Assembly: GCA_041946685.1 (NCBI GenBank)
Contig: JBHGAV010000028.1
Coordinates: 1 to 64,000 of the forward strand
DNA from: JBHGAV01 sp041946685
GTDB lineage: Bacteria; Acidobacteriota; Terriglobia; Bryobacterales; Bryobacteraceae
Length of the DNA: 64,000 bases
Direction of reading: 5' to 3'
Every line of letters starts with the position of its first letter. The stretch's first letter is position 1. Below, one piece after another: positions 15,738 through 25,439 of this stretch. The translations under genes and the position numbers were made by a program. Under the pieces are notes generated by a model, which made no database searches, was not told the DNA's origin, and saw only the letters and a program-made list of their open reading frames with translations.

Positions 15738-16125
15738 GGGTCTTCCTCCTCCAGTTCGCGGTGACCTTGGAGTACAGACCGCCCCGGGGCGTGAACTCCC
15801 CCGTCACGGTGGCCCAGACGGGCCGGACCGCCCGGACGAAATCGCGCAGAAACCGGTTCACGGCGTTCTCGTAAAAGATGCCGAGGTTCCGGTATCCCAG
15901 CTCGTACATCTTGAGCGACTTCAGCTCGACGCAGCGCTTGCCGGGCTGGTAGCGGATCGTCAGCTTGCCGAAGTCCGGCAACCCGGTCTTGGGACAGACC
16001 GAGGTGAACTCCGGGATCACGATCTCGATCTCATAGCCAAGAAACTGGTTGGGGAACGTCTCCAGCTCCGGCAGCGGCGCGTCGAGGCCCGCGCGCGCGT
16101 TCTCTTCGGTGTATTCCTTCTTCAT
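15724..16125 (-). CDS. queF: preQ0 reductase (7-cyano-7-deazaguanine reductase)
   Basis: A 133-residue single-domain (YkvM-type) QueF. It reduces 7-cyano-7-deazaguanine to 7-aminomethyl-7-deazaguanine with NADPH, for queuosine in tRNA. The catalytic cysteine is in 'FTSVCPKTGLPDFG', and the substrate-binding stretch 'ELKSLKMYELGYRNLGIFYENAVN' follows. The start is the ATG at 16125 (MKKEYTEENA), which overlaps the upstream stop as ATGA. The longer reading of this frame runs back through the upstream gene and is not real. No other queuosine genes are in the window. Confidence 0.93.
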   Translation of the reverse strand: MKKEYTEENARAGLDAPLPELETFPNQFLGYEIEIVIPEFTSVCPKTGLPDFGKLTIRYQPGKRCVELKSLKMYELGYRNLGIFYENAVNRFLRDFVRAVRPVWATVTGEFTPRGGLYSKVTANWRRKTRGRG

Positions 16126-17357
16126 GACGCGACGAGCGCCTTGGCCAGCAGATCCAGGAACATGCCCACATCGGTGACCACGCCCACGGCCTGGCCGGTT
16201 CCGCGGTCGCTCACTTTGGTGGCGACAGCCGGGTTGATATCCACACAAACGATCTTCACCCAGCTCGGCAGCATGTTGCCGACGGCGATGGAGTGAAGCA
16301 TCGAGCCCAGACACAGCACCAGGCCCGCTGACTTCAGTTGCTCGGCGTAGGCGTCCTGCGCCCGGTTCATATCGGTGATGGTTTCCGGCAGAGGGCCGTC
16401 GTCGCGCAGGCTGCCGGCCAGCACGAACGGGACTCCCGCGCGGACGCACTCATAGAGGATCCCGCGGGTGAGCTTGCCGCACTCCACAGCCTGGCGAATG
16501 CCGCCGCAATGGTAAACGGCGTTGATGGCGCGCATGTGGTTGCGGTGCCCGTGCTCGGCTTGCCGCCCGTCGCTGAGCCGGACCCCCAGCGAGGTTCCCA
16601 GCAGCGCGGCCTCCACGTCGTGCACTCCGAGCGCGTTGCCGCTCAGCAGCGCCTGGACGAAGCCCGCCCGGATCATGGCGGCCAGCGCGCCGCCGCCACC
16701 CGTGTGCACCACTACAGGGCCGGCGACAACGATCACCTTCTGACCTTGCTCGCGGCTCTGACGGATCAGCGCCGCCGTCTGGCGAACCGCCGTCTCCACC
16801 TGCCGCTCGGAGGAGATGCCGTGGGCCATGAACGCGAACGCCAGCCTGTCGCGCTCCTTGGACTCCGGGACCACTCGTATCCCGCGCATGCCGGCGACCA
16901 CCTGGTCGCCGGCCCTGATGTCCCGCAGGCGGCGGCACTCCGCCCGGCCGTCTTTGACCACGATCAGCGCGTCCATGCGCTGGTTCTCCACCGGCACCCA
17001 CTCCGGGCCGATGCGGACCAGGGTGCGGTGGTTGGTGGTCGAGTAGAAATCCTCCGGTGCGGCGCGGTCCCTCTCCACCACGCGCAGCACGGCCTCGCCC
17101 GCATCGACGGGAGAGCACCCCAGGTCCATCAACTGCTGGAGCATCTCCTCCATCGCCTCGCGGCTCGGAGCCTCCACTTTGAGGCGAAGGTGCGACGATT
17201 CCTCGTTGGTGCGCCCGATTCTGAACTCGTCGACTTCGAAGCGCCCGTTGTATTCGACGACCTTGTCGAAGATCCGCTCCATCAGGTGCGAATCGATCAG
17301 GTGCCCGTCGGCCTCGACGATTTCCTGGAGCGGCAAAGGTGTGTTCGAGCGGATCAC
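16122..17357 (-). CDS. TIGR00300-family protein (LOR/SDH domain, ornithine cyclodeaminase-like)
   Basis: A 411-residue protein starting at GTG 17357 (VIRSNTPLPLQEIVEADGHLIDSHLM), overlapping the pfk stop as GTGA. It has the N-terminal region 'SSHLRLKVEA...LLQQLMDLGC' and a Rossmann-like C-terminal domain with 'VIVVAGPVVVHTGGGGALAAMIRAGFV', 'DVEAALLGTSLGV' and 'VKIVCVDINPAVATKV'. This is the TIGR00300 / LOR-SDH conserved domain family. Members in methanogens and the C-terminal half of cyanobacterial AgrE/ArgZ are reported as NAD-dependent ornithine cyclodeaminases. That activity is the best guess for this protein. Its place between pfk and queF gives no metabolic hint. Confidence 0.82.
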   Translation of the reverse strand: MIRSNTPLPLQEIVEADGHLIDSHLMERIFDKVVEYNGRFEVDEFRIGRTNEESSHLRLKVEAPSREAMEEMLQQLMDLGCSPVDAGEAVLRVVERDRAAPEDFYSTTNHRTLVRIGPEWVPVENQRMDALIVVKDGRAECRRLRDIRAGDQVVAGMRGIRVVPESKERDRLAFAFMAHGISSERQVETAVRQTAALIRQSREQGQKVIVVAGPVVVHTGGGGALAAMIRAGFVQALLSGNALGVHDVEAALLGTSLGVRLSDGRQAEHGHRNHMRAINAVYHCGGIRQAVECGKLTRGILYECVRAGVPFVLAGSLRDDGPLPETITDMNRAQDAYAEQLKSAGLVLCLGSMLHSIAVGNMLPSWVKIVCVDINPAVATKVSDRGTGQAVGVVTDVGMFLDLLAKALVAS

Positions 17358-18550
17358 GCCCCGCCTTTCGCGTGTGTCAGAAAAATGGGAAATCCCAACT
17401 TGGCGCTGTAGCGCGGCATGTAGCGCTCGGTGTTGTACATCGCCTCCACCTCGACCTTGCGCGGCCCCAGCTTGGGATCCGGAATTGGCGAGAGGGTGAA
17501 GCAGCCGTTGACGATGGCGGTCATCAGTCCGTGCTTGCCCGCGGTGATGGCGTCCAGGGCGATGTTGGCGTACGTGGTGGCCACCAGCTTGTCCAGGAAA
17601 TCCGGGCTGCCGCCGCGCAGGTCGTAGGTCAGATCGCTCACCACGGTCTCTTCGCCCGTGCGCTGCTTGATCTCGTCGCTCAGGTCTTCCCCGACGCTCA
17701 TCTTCTTGCGATGCCCGTAAGCGTCCGGCTCGCCGTATTCCTTCACCTGGTAGCCCTGCCATTCGGCGCCTTCGGATAGCACCACGATCGAGTAATTGCT
17801 GGGGTTGCTCCGCTTGTCGTCGATGAGCATGCCGATGAGCTTGTCCAAGTCCACCTTGTACTCGGGAATGCAGCAGCGCAGCGAACTCACGTAAGCCGTG
17901 TAGAGGGCGGTGTGGCCGGCATCGCGTCCGAAAACGCGAAAGATGCCGACCCGCTCGTGGCTGCCGACCGTGGTGCGCTGCCGCTCGATGGCGTCGACGG
18001 CACGCGTGATGGCGGTGGAAAAGCCGATGCAGTACTCCGTGTTCCGCACATCGTTGTCCATGGTCTTGGGGATGCAAATGACCGGGAAGCCTTCCTTGTC
18101 CAGGCGGGCGGCATAGCTCAACGTGTCGTCGCCGCCGATCGCCACCAGGTAGTCGAGTTTCAGCGATTCCAGGTCGCGCAGCACCTTCGAGGTGACGTCG
18201 TAAACCATGGACGTAACGCCCTTCTTGGTGCTCTCCTTGATCGGGAAGCTCTGCCCTTTGAGGAAGGCGGGCAGTTCCTTCATCTTGGCCGGATTGGTCC
18301 GGCTGGTGTGGAGGAAGGTTCCCCCGGTGCGGTCGATGGTGCGGGTATTCGCCTTGTTCAGAGGGAGGATGTAGCCGGCCCGGCTGACCGGATCCTCCAG
18401 GTTGACGTGTGTAAGGCCTTCCCATCCCCGGCGGATGCCGGTCACTTCGATGCCAAGCTCACTGCCGCGGTAGACAACGCCTTTGATGACCGCGTTCAAC
18501 CCGGGGACGTCGCCCCCTCCAGTAAGAATTCCTATACGTTTTGTCGCCAT
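17354..18550 (-). CDS. 6-phosphofructokinase, PPi-dependent type signature
   Basis: A 398-residue phosphofructokinase-family enzyme with ribosome site AAAGGA before ATG 18550. The N-terminal loop is 'TGGGDVPGLNAV'. The two residues that set the phosphoryl donor read as the pyrophosphate type: 'GGDDT' (residues 139-143, Asp where ATP enzymes have Gly) and 'PKTMDND' (161-167, Lys where ATP enzymes have Gly). So it probably uses PPi reversibly in glycolysis or gluconeogenesis, though activity must be measured to be sure. It is the first gene of a tightly overlapping operon: pfk, TIGR00300 protein, queF, methyltransferase. Confidence 0.88.
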   Translation of the reverse strand: MATKRIGILTGGGDVPGLNAVIKGVVYRGSELGIEVTGIRRGWEGLTHVNLEDPVSRAGYILPLNKANTRTIDRTGGTFLHTSRTNPAKMKELPAFLKGQSFPIKESTKKGVTSMVYDVTSKVLRDLESLKLDYLVAIGGDDTLSYAARLDKEGFPVICIPKTMDNDVRNTEYCIGFSTAITRAVDAIERQRTTVGSHERVGIFRVFGRDAGHTALYTAYVSSLRCCIPEYKVDLDKLIGMLIDDKRSNPSNYSIVVLSEGAEWQGYQVKEYGEPDAYGHRKKMSVGEDLSDEIKQRTGEETVVSDLTYDLRGGSPDFLDKLVATTYANIALDAITAGKHGLMTAIVNGCFTLSPIPDPKLGPRKVEVEAMYNTERYMPRYSAKLGFPIFLTHAKGGA

Positions 18551-18637
18551 GAATGTCCTTTAGTTGTTCCTGCGGAACGGGAATGGTGGAAATGTTTATT
18601 ATAGCGTTGCTACCGGCTCCGGGCGGACCGGGCGGCC

Positions 18638-20182
18638 TCAGGCGAACTTCCAGCCTTTGCGGATCGTGGGCCGGAGGAGCCGGTTGGCATCATGGTTGTT
18701 CGTGATGCGCATTCTCTCCGGGTCGTACTCCAGCTTGCCCTCGTGACGGAGCGCGACGACCCCCAGCAACATCCACTCCACGAAAGGCGCCGCCACTTCG
18801 AAGCTCGAGCACGCGGGGTCACCGCCCTTCGCAGCGCGGATGAAATCGCGCATATGCCCGGGGCTGCGCGTCAGCAGCGGCGGCGGCATGGGGTAGTCTC
18901 TCATCTGCTCGACCGGGATCAACCGCGTCACCTCGCCGTAAGTGCCCGTGGTCAGCATGCCCCTGTCGCCGATAAAGAGGCTGCCATTGGGAACAGGGAA
19001 GCGAAGCTGTGTTGAGGCCGCCCTCAGCGCCTCGTACTCCGCCCAATCGAAGATCCGGCCGGGAGATCGAAACTCCCTGTTCTCCGGCGGCCTCGCGCCA
19101 CTCTCCGCCCGCCCGCCGCCGCGGGTTCCGTTTTGGGTCTGGAGGCTCGGCGGATCGCCGAGCCACTCGCCATCCGGCACGCCGTGGATCTTCGGAGCCT
19201 CCTTCAGGCCGTCGTACCAGAAGATCCGAAGAGCAGGCATGCCGGCGTAGGCGGCGAAGTCGAACCGGATCACCGAGCTCTTGGGGAACATGAAAGGACT
19301 CACGCCTTCCTTCTTGACGCACTCTACACTGAGGAGCTTGCGGGAGGAGAGGTGGAGCGCCATGTTCGCGGCGCCCAGAATGTGGCAGGCCATATCGCCG
19401 ATGGCCCCGCAGCCGAAATCGTAGAAGCCCCGCCAGTTGAAGGGCTGGTAGAAGAAACCGCCGTTGCGGTCCGGTTTGGCCGTGCCGCCCGCGGTGAAGG
19501 GCCGCTGTTCGGCGATCCCCAGCCAGAGGTCCCAGTCCAAGGTGGGCGGAATCGGATCCTCCTTGGGGATCTCGGTGAGGCCCTGCGGCCACATCGGCCG
19601 GTCCGTCCAGGCGTGGACTTCAGACACATCTCCGATGGCGCCGCTCCAGATCATCTCGGCGCACTGGCGGGTGCCTTCGTTGGAATAGCCCTGGTTGCCC
19701 ATCTGGGTGGCGACCTTGAACCTCGCGGCCGCCGCCCGCAACTGGCGCGCTTCCCATATTGTGCGCACCAGCGGTTTCTGCACGTAAACGTGCTTGCCAC
19801 GTTCCATGCACCACATGGCCGCCGTGCCATGCATGTGATCCGGCGTCGCAACGATCACGGCGTCGATGTTCCTGCCTTCCTTCTCGAGCATCCGCCGGAA
19901 GTCTTTGAACTTCGGCACGTCTGCGTAGAGCTCAAACGTGGAGGCGGCGCGGCGGTCGTCCACGTCGCAGAGCGCCACGATATTCTCGGTGGGCGCCGCG
20001 GCCGAGAGGTTGGCGGCGCCCTGGCCGCCCGCGCCGATTGCAGCGATATTCAGCTTCTCGTTGGGCGACTTGTAGCCCAAGCGCCCGAGAGACGCCACGC
20101 TGCCGAACCCGCCCGCGGGAACGGCCCCCGCGAGCAGAGCGCCGTAAAAGAAGTACCTTCTGGAAAATCGGTTGTCACGCAT
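18638..20182 (-). CDS. Tat-exported Gfo/Idh/MocA-family oxidoreductase
   Basis: A 514-residue protein. The N terminus 'MRDNRFSRRYFFYGALLAGAVPAGG' is a twin-arginine signal (SRRYFF), so the enzyme is probably exported folded with its NAD(P) cofactor. The Rossmann motif 'IAAIGAGGQGAAN' (about residue 45) and 'VIVATPDHMHGTAAMWCMERGKHVYVQKPL' are the hallmarks of the Gfo/Idh/MocA family, the latter giving the conserved EKP/QKP lysine. The second half is the substrate domain. Substrate is likely a sugar or glycan unit but is unknown. The ATG overlaps the upstream isomerase stop by 8 nt, so the two form an operon. Confidence 0.9.
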   Translation of the reverse strand: MRDNRFSRRYFFYGALLAGAVPAGGFGSVASLGRLGYKSPNEKLNIAAIGAGGQGAANLSAAAPTENIVALCDVDDRRAASTFELYADVPKFKDFRRMLEKEGRNIDAVIVATPDHMHGTAAMWCMERGKHVYVQKPLVRTIWEARQLRAAAARFKVATQMGNQGYSNEGTRQCAEMIWSGAIGDVSEVHAWTDRPMWPQGLTEIPKEDPIPPTLDWDLWLGIAEQRPFTAGGTAKPDRNGGFFYQPFNWRGFYDFGCGAIGDMACHILGAANMALHLSSRKLLSVECVKKEGVSPFMFPKSSVIRFDFAAYAGMPALRIFWYDGLKEAPKIHGVPDGEWLGDPPSLQTQNGTRGGGRAESGARPPENREFRSPGRIFDWAEYEALRAASTQLRFPVPNGSLFIGDRGMLTTGTYGEVTRLIPVEQMRDYPMPPPLLTRSPGHMRDFIRAAKGGDPACSSFEVAAPFVEWMLLGVVALRHEGKLEYDPERMRITNNHDANRLLRPTIRKGWKFA

Positions 20183-21056
20183 CTGTCAGAGCCGCCTTCA
20201 TGTAGTCAAAACACCGCTTGACCTCGACCGGCGTCGGATCCGTCCCCCTGTACTCGTACTCCACGTTGCAGGGAATGCGCCACCGGTTGTCCCGCACCAG
20301 CCGGAGGATCTCCTTGATGGGGGTGTCGCCTTGACCCCAGGGCATGTTCGGTCCCCGGTTCTTCTTGCGGTCCTTGATGTGGAGGATGGGGATGCGCGCG
20401 TGGTTTTTCTTGAGGTAGTCGATGGGGTCGTATCCGGCCGCGACAAAGTGGCCGGCATCCAGGTTGATCGAGAAGTACTTCGACATGGCGCAAGCCTGCT
20501 CGAAAGCTTCGGGTTTGGCGAACTGGTTGGGATCGTCGATGTTGTCGTGCCCGTGCATGGCAACCTGAATCTTGTGCTTGTCGGCGAAAGGGGCAATGCG
20601 CTTGGCGGACGTCAGCGTGGCCGATGCGGTGATCAGGTCAAGACCCAGCGCCTTGGTCATCTCGAAGCCGCGGTCGATCTCCTCGTCGCTGAAGGAATCG
20701 TTCATGTTCAGGGTGTAGGCGCTGAGCATGATACCGGCGTCGTCGAACTTCCTGCGAACGGCCTTGAACTCGTCCATCGAAACCGTGAGACGCCACTGGC
20801 GCAGTTCCTCGCGCCGCTCGGCCCCGCGAGACGTTCCCGAGGGTTCCACATGCCCCATGAACAACTCGCACTCGCCGATGCCGGCCTCGACCATGGCCTG
20901 AATCGCCGCGTCCAGCCCCATATCCCTGTAGCTGTACGAGATACAACCGAGTTGCACGCCGCTGACGACCGAGCTGATCTTCGCCCGCGCCGCGGCCGCC
21001 GCCATGGGTGGGCCGGCCAGCGCCAGCTTCCCGAATTCCCTTCTCGAATAGAGCAT
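20175..21056 (-). CDS. exported sugar phosphate isomerase/epimerase (TIM barrel)
   Basis: A 293-residue protein starting at ATG 21056, with the excellent ribosome site GGGAGGA. A twin-arginine signal (SRREFGKLALAGPP) precedes a xylose-isomerase-like TIM barrel: 'QLGCISYSYRDMGLDAAIQAMVEAGIGECELF', 'AMHGHDN', 'INLDAGHFVAAGYDP', 'ILHIKDRKK' and 'CNVEYEY', giving the usual Glu/Asp/His metal ligands. In acidobacteria such exported isomerases pair with Gfo/Idh enzymes for 3-keto-sugar or inositol-type chemistry. The 8-nt overlap with 18638-20182 supports such a pair here. Confidence 0.88.
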   Translation of the reverse strand: MLYSRREFGKLALAGPPMAAAAARAKISSVVSGVQLGCISYSYRDMGLDAAIQAMVEAGIGECELFMGHVEPSGTSRGAERREELRQWRLTVSMDEFKAVRRKFDDAGIMLSAYTLNMNDSFSDEEIDRGFEMTKALGLDLITASATLTSAKRIAPFADKHKIQVAMHGHDNIDDPNQFAKPEAFEQACAMSKYFSINLDAGHFVAAGYDPIDYLKKNHARIPILHIKDRKKNRGPNMPWGQGDTPIKEILRLVRDNRWRIPCNVEYEYRGTDPTPVEVKRCFDYMKAALTDA

Positions 21057-21211
21057 GTGGAGTCCTCCCGCCGCCTCCCGACGAGGCTGAGTATACACCG
21101 AACCGCCCACGCCTTGCCCCGCCCATCGCCGGGGGGTGTTCGCGGGCTCCCGTTCCGCTGTAAACTGTGGGCGTACCCCAACAGAGGGGGGGCCTGAGAG
21201 GAGACGACTAT

Positions 21212-22521
<1,310 letters not shown>

Positions 22522-22525
<4 letters not shown>

Positions 22526-23109
22526 GCGCTTCGCATTCCAGGTACGGCCTCGCTCTCCTCGGCTGAGGGGAGCGGGGTCATGCCGTAGTCGAAGCCTTTC
22601 TGGAAGGCCTTCAGGTTAAGTTCTCGAAACGCCGGAGGAACCGAATCCTCGACAGCGCGGCGCAGAGCCTGCTCTTCCACGAGTCCCGTCACCGAGGCGA
22701 AGAAGCCCACCATGACCACGTTGAGCACCATCTTGCGCCCCAGTTCCTCGGCCAGCCGGGTGGCCGGCACACCATGCACACGAACACCCTCCGGAAGGCC
22801 GGCCAGCTTCACCAGATCCTGCTCCACCAGCAGGGTGCCCCCCTGCTTGAGTTCAGGGATGAATCGCGTGTACGCCTCCTGGCTCATGGCGACCAGGACG
22901 TCCGGACGAGTCACGTAGGGATACAGGATGGGGCTGTCCGACAGGACCACTTGAGCGCTGCACGCTCCGCCGCGCGACTCCGGCCCGAAGTTCTGGGTCA
23001 TGGTGGCATGGCCTCCCTGAAAAATGGAGACGGCCTTCCCCACGATGATCGCGGACAGGATCACTCCCTGCCCGCCAAAGCCGGCGATTCGGATTTCCGT
23101 CAGCCGCAT
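22522..23109 (-). CDS. korC: 2-oxoacid:ferredoxin oxidoreductase gamma subunit
   Basis: A 195-residue gamma subunit ('IRIAGFGGQGVILSAIIVGKAV', 'ATMTQNFGPESRGGACSAQVVLSD', 'VLVAMSQEAYTRF'). It forms part of the electron-transfer body of 2-oxoglutarate:ferredoxin oxidoreductase. ATG 23109 is used; a TTG at 23115 with GGAGG upstream is an alternative that adds two residues. It overlaps the end of korB and is the last gene of the korD-A-B-C operon. Confidence 0.9.
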
Positions 23110-23990
23110 GTGCAACCCGGTGCCTCCACGTAACTTTCCCCAAGCCGCTCCACCATCTGACGCCGGAGCAGCTCGGCGTAATCGGGGCGGTCCCGATCCA
23201 CGAACTTGCCCACCGGGATTTCGTCCCGCACCCCCAACGCGACCTCGCTGGTGGGAGCGCCGTTACGGATCTTGCTCTTCTCCTTGTACAGCCTCATCGT
23301 GTCCAATCCCTCGCCGAGCTTGTTTCGGCGCTCGTATAGGGTGGGGCACGGCGAGAGGATCTCGATGAAACAGAAGCCCTTCTTCCGGAAGACCTCGGTC
23401 ATCGACCGGGTGAGCTGGCGGACGTGGAACGTGGTCCAGCGGGCCACGTACACGGCGCCTGCCGCATCGGCCAACTGGGGCAGGTTGAAAGAGGGCTCGT
23501 AGGCGCCGTAGGGCGAGGTGGACGTGGTTGCGGTAAGGGGGGTCGTCGGCCCGCTCTGCCCGCCCGTCATCGCATAGATGAAGTTGTTGACGCAGATCAC
23601 CTTGATGTCGATGTTCCGCCGCGCGGCGTGGATCAGGTGGTTGCCGCCGATCGCGAACAAGTCGCCGTCCCCCGAATACACCACGACGTTGAGGGAAGGA
23701 TTGGCGAGCTTAAGGCCGGTGGCGAACGGAATGGGGCGCCCGTGCGTGGTGTGGAAAGAATCCAGACGGAGGTAGCCGGCCACCCGCCCGGAGCAGCCGA
23801 TCCCCGATACCACGGCCACGCGGTCCAGAGGCAACTGGGAGTCCAGCAGCGCCCGCGCGAACGAGTTGACGGTCGTTCCGATGCCGCAGCCCGGGCACCA
23901 GATGTGCGGAATCCTCTCGGTGCGAAGAAAGGGATCCACCGGGTTGACCGGATTGGCCGGGTGGATCGAAACCACTTCCACGGCGCTCAT
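23100..23990 (-). CDS. korB: 2-oxoacid:ferredoxin oxidoreductase beta subunit
   Basis: A 296-residue thiamine-diphosphate subunit starting at ATG 23990, coupled to the korA stop (ATGA). 'IWCPGCGIGTTVNSFARAL' carries the cluster-binding cysteines and 'VVYSGDGDLFAIGGNHLIHAARRNIDIKVICVNN' is the GDG-N thiamine site. 'YAMTGGQSGPTTP' and 'FCFIEILSPCPTLY' are standard for the 2-oxoglutarate-type enzyme. It decarboxylates the 2-oxoacid and passes electrons to ferredoxin. Confidence 0.93.
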   Translation of the reverse strand: MSAVEVVSIHPANPVNPVDPFLRTERIPHIWCPGCGIGTTVNSFARALLDSQLPLDRVAVVSGIGCSGRVAGYLRLDSFHTTHGRPIPFATGLKLANPSLNVVVYSGDGDLFAIGGNHLIHAARRNIDIKVICVNNFIYAMTGGQSGPTTPLTATTSTSPYGAYEPSFNLPQLADAAGAVYVARWTTFHVRQLTRSMTEVFRKKGFCFIEILSPCPTLYERRNKLGEGLDTMRLYKEKSKIRNGAPTSEVALGVRDEIPVGKFVDRDRPDYAELLRRQMVERLGESYVEAPGCTCG

Positions 23991-25168
23991 CGGGCAGCCT
24001 CCTCGATTGCTCTCAGAATTACTTCCGGGCGGTGAACAGTGCCGCCCGCGTGGGGAACACCGTACACCTTGGCCGCTCCCGCCGCGGCCCGTTCGACCTC
24101 GCCGACAATCTGGCCCATATTCAGCTCCGGCACGACGAACGCCTTCGTCCGTCCGGCCAGTTGCCGGACCTTGGCCGCCGGGAACGGCCACACCGTGATC
24201 AAACGCAGCTTCCCGACCCGCAGGCCCTTCTCCCGCGCCAGCTCGATCGCCTTCTGGGCCACGCGCGATGTGATGCCGTAGGAGACCACGATCACGTCCG
24301 CGTCCTCGATCCCCTCCTCCTCGCATTGCTCCAGTTGGGGCGCGGCCTGGCGGATCTTGTTGATCAGTCGCCGGACCAGACGTTCCTGCGTTTCCGGATT
24401 CATGGCCGGATAGCCGCGCTCGTCGTGGGTCAACCCGGTCATGTGAAACCGGTAGCCTTCGCCCGCTTGCGCCATCTCGGGCACCAGGTCCGCGCCCGCC
24501 TCATATGTGCGATAGTCCCCAGGCGGCCGGTTCGTCCGCCGGCGCGGATAGATCATGATCTGGTCGGCCGGGGGGATCACGACCTTCTCGGTCATATGCC
24601 CCACGCACTCGTCCATCATGAACATGACCGGCGTCCGGTACTGCTCCGACAGGTTGAAGGCCCGGATGGTGAGGTCAAAACACTCCTGCGGCGAATTGGG
24701 GCAAAGCGCGATGATCTCATAGTCGCCATGAGAGCCCCAGCGGGCCTGCATCATGTCCCCCTGCGCGGGAAGCGTGGGCAGGCCCGTGGACGGCCCGCCA
24801 CGCTGCACGTCCACGAAAACGCATGGGGTCTCGGTCATCGCGGCATACCCGATGTGCTCCATCATCAGCGAGAAGCCGGGACCGGACGTGACGGTGAACG
24901 CCTTGGCGCCGCCCCAGGCCGCGCCCAGGATCGTGATGGATGCCGCCAGTTCGTCCTCCATCTGAATGAAGGTTCCGCCGACTTTGGGTATCCTGGATGC
25001 GAAGCGCTCCACCACCTCGGTGGACGGGGTGATCGGATACCCGGCGGCGAACCTCGCACCGGCCGCCAAGGCGCCTTCGCAGCAGGCGTGGTCCCCGTCA
25101 AGGAAATGGACGCCGGTGAGGACCCCCGCGGGATCAGCTTGCCTCAGCAGCCTGATTGAGTTTTCCAT
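23987..25168 (-). CDS. korA: 2-oxoacid:ferredoxin oxidoreductase alpha subunit
   Basis: A 393-residue alpha subunit beginning MENSIRLLRQADPAG. ATG 25168 has a strong GGAAGGAG ribosome site; the frame upstream of it belongs to korD read in another frame. Typical stretches are 'CEGALAAGARFAAGYPITPSTEVVE', 'EDELAASITILGAAWGGAKAFTVTSGPGFSLM' and 'AFVVPELNMGQ'. The last matches the korA-type domain II. It binds substrate and CoA with korB. Its start lies 35 nt inside korD. Confidence 0.94.
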   Translation of the reverse strand: MENSIRLLRQADPAGVLTGVHFLDGDHACCEGALAAGARFAAGYPITPSTEVVERFASRIPKVGGTFIQMEDELAASITILGAAWGGAKAFTVTSGPGFSLMMEHIGYAAMTETPCVFVDVQRGGPSTGLPTLPAQGDMMQARWGSHGDYEIIALCPNSPQECFDLTIRAFNLSEQYRTPVMFMMDECVGHMTEKVVIPPADQIMIYPRRRTNRPPGDYRTYEAGADLVPEMAQAGEGYRFHMTGLTHDERGYPAMNPETQERLVRRLINKIRQAAPQLEQCEEEGIEDADVIVVSYGITSRVAQKAIELAREKGLRVGKLRLITVWPFPAAKVRQLAGRTKAFVVPELNMGQIVGEVERAAAGAAKVYGVPHAGGTVHRPEVILRAIEEAAR

Positions 25169-25382
25169 CTGTCTCCTTCCAACCGTAGATGGCAAAATCC
25201 GGGCAGTACATGCCGCAGAGGTCGCAACCGCTGCACTTGTCCGCAGCGATGACTTCGGGAGGATGGTATCCCTTCGAATTGTACGCAGACGAGAGCGCCA
25301 GGACTTTGGTGGGGCAGAACTCCACGCAGAAACCGCAACCCTTGCAGTGTTCGACAATAATCGCTACGTGACCTTTGGCCAT
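25134..25382 (-). CDS. korD: ferredoxin-like 2x4Fe-4S subunit
   Basis: An 82-residue protein with two 4Fe-4S motifs: 'CKGCGFCVEFCP' and 'CSGCDLCGMYCP'. It is the delta (ferredoxin) subunit that wires the KOR catalytic core to ferredoxin. It is the first gene of the operon and overlaps korA by 35 nt. A GGAG ribosome site precedes ATG 25382, with an extended -10 promoter just upstream. Confidence 0.93.
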   Translation of the reverse strand: MAKGHVAIIVEHCKGCGFCVEFCPTKVLALSSAYNSKGYHPPEVIAADKCSGCDLCGMYCPDFAIYGWKETDGKLNQAAEAS

Positions 25383-25408
25383 TCCACTCCAGTCCCCTCT
25401 CTTTGTGG

Positions 25409-25417
25409 ATTATAGCA
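25409..25417 (-). promoter_or_regulatory. extended -10 promoter for the kor operon
   Basis: On the minus strand the sequence TGCTATAAT (25417 to 25409) is a perfect extended -10 element about 27 nt upstream of the korD start codon. No good -35 hexamer is visible at 17 bp, which is usual for extended -10 promoters. It lies between korD and the end of the zinc-ribbon gene, so the kor genes probably have their own transcript. Confidence 0.5.
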
Positions 25418-25439
25418 GGATGGTGAATGCGGACTTTGA

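Noticed and set aside
16122..18425. A single 767-codon open frame spanning two genes.
   Set aside because: The upstream half is the phosphofructokinase gene read in the wrong frame. The true protein starts at GTG 17357 with a GTGA overlap.
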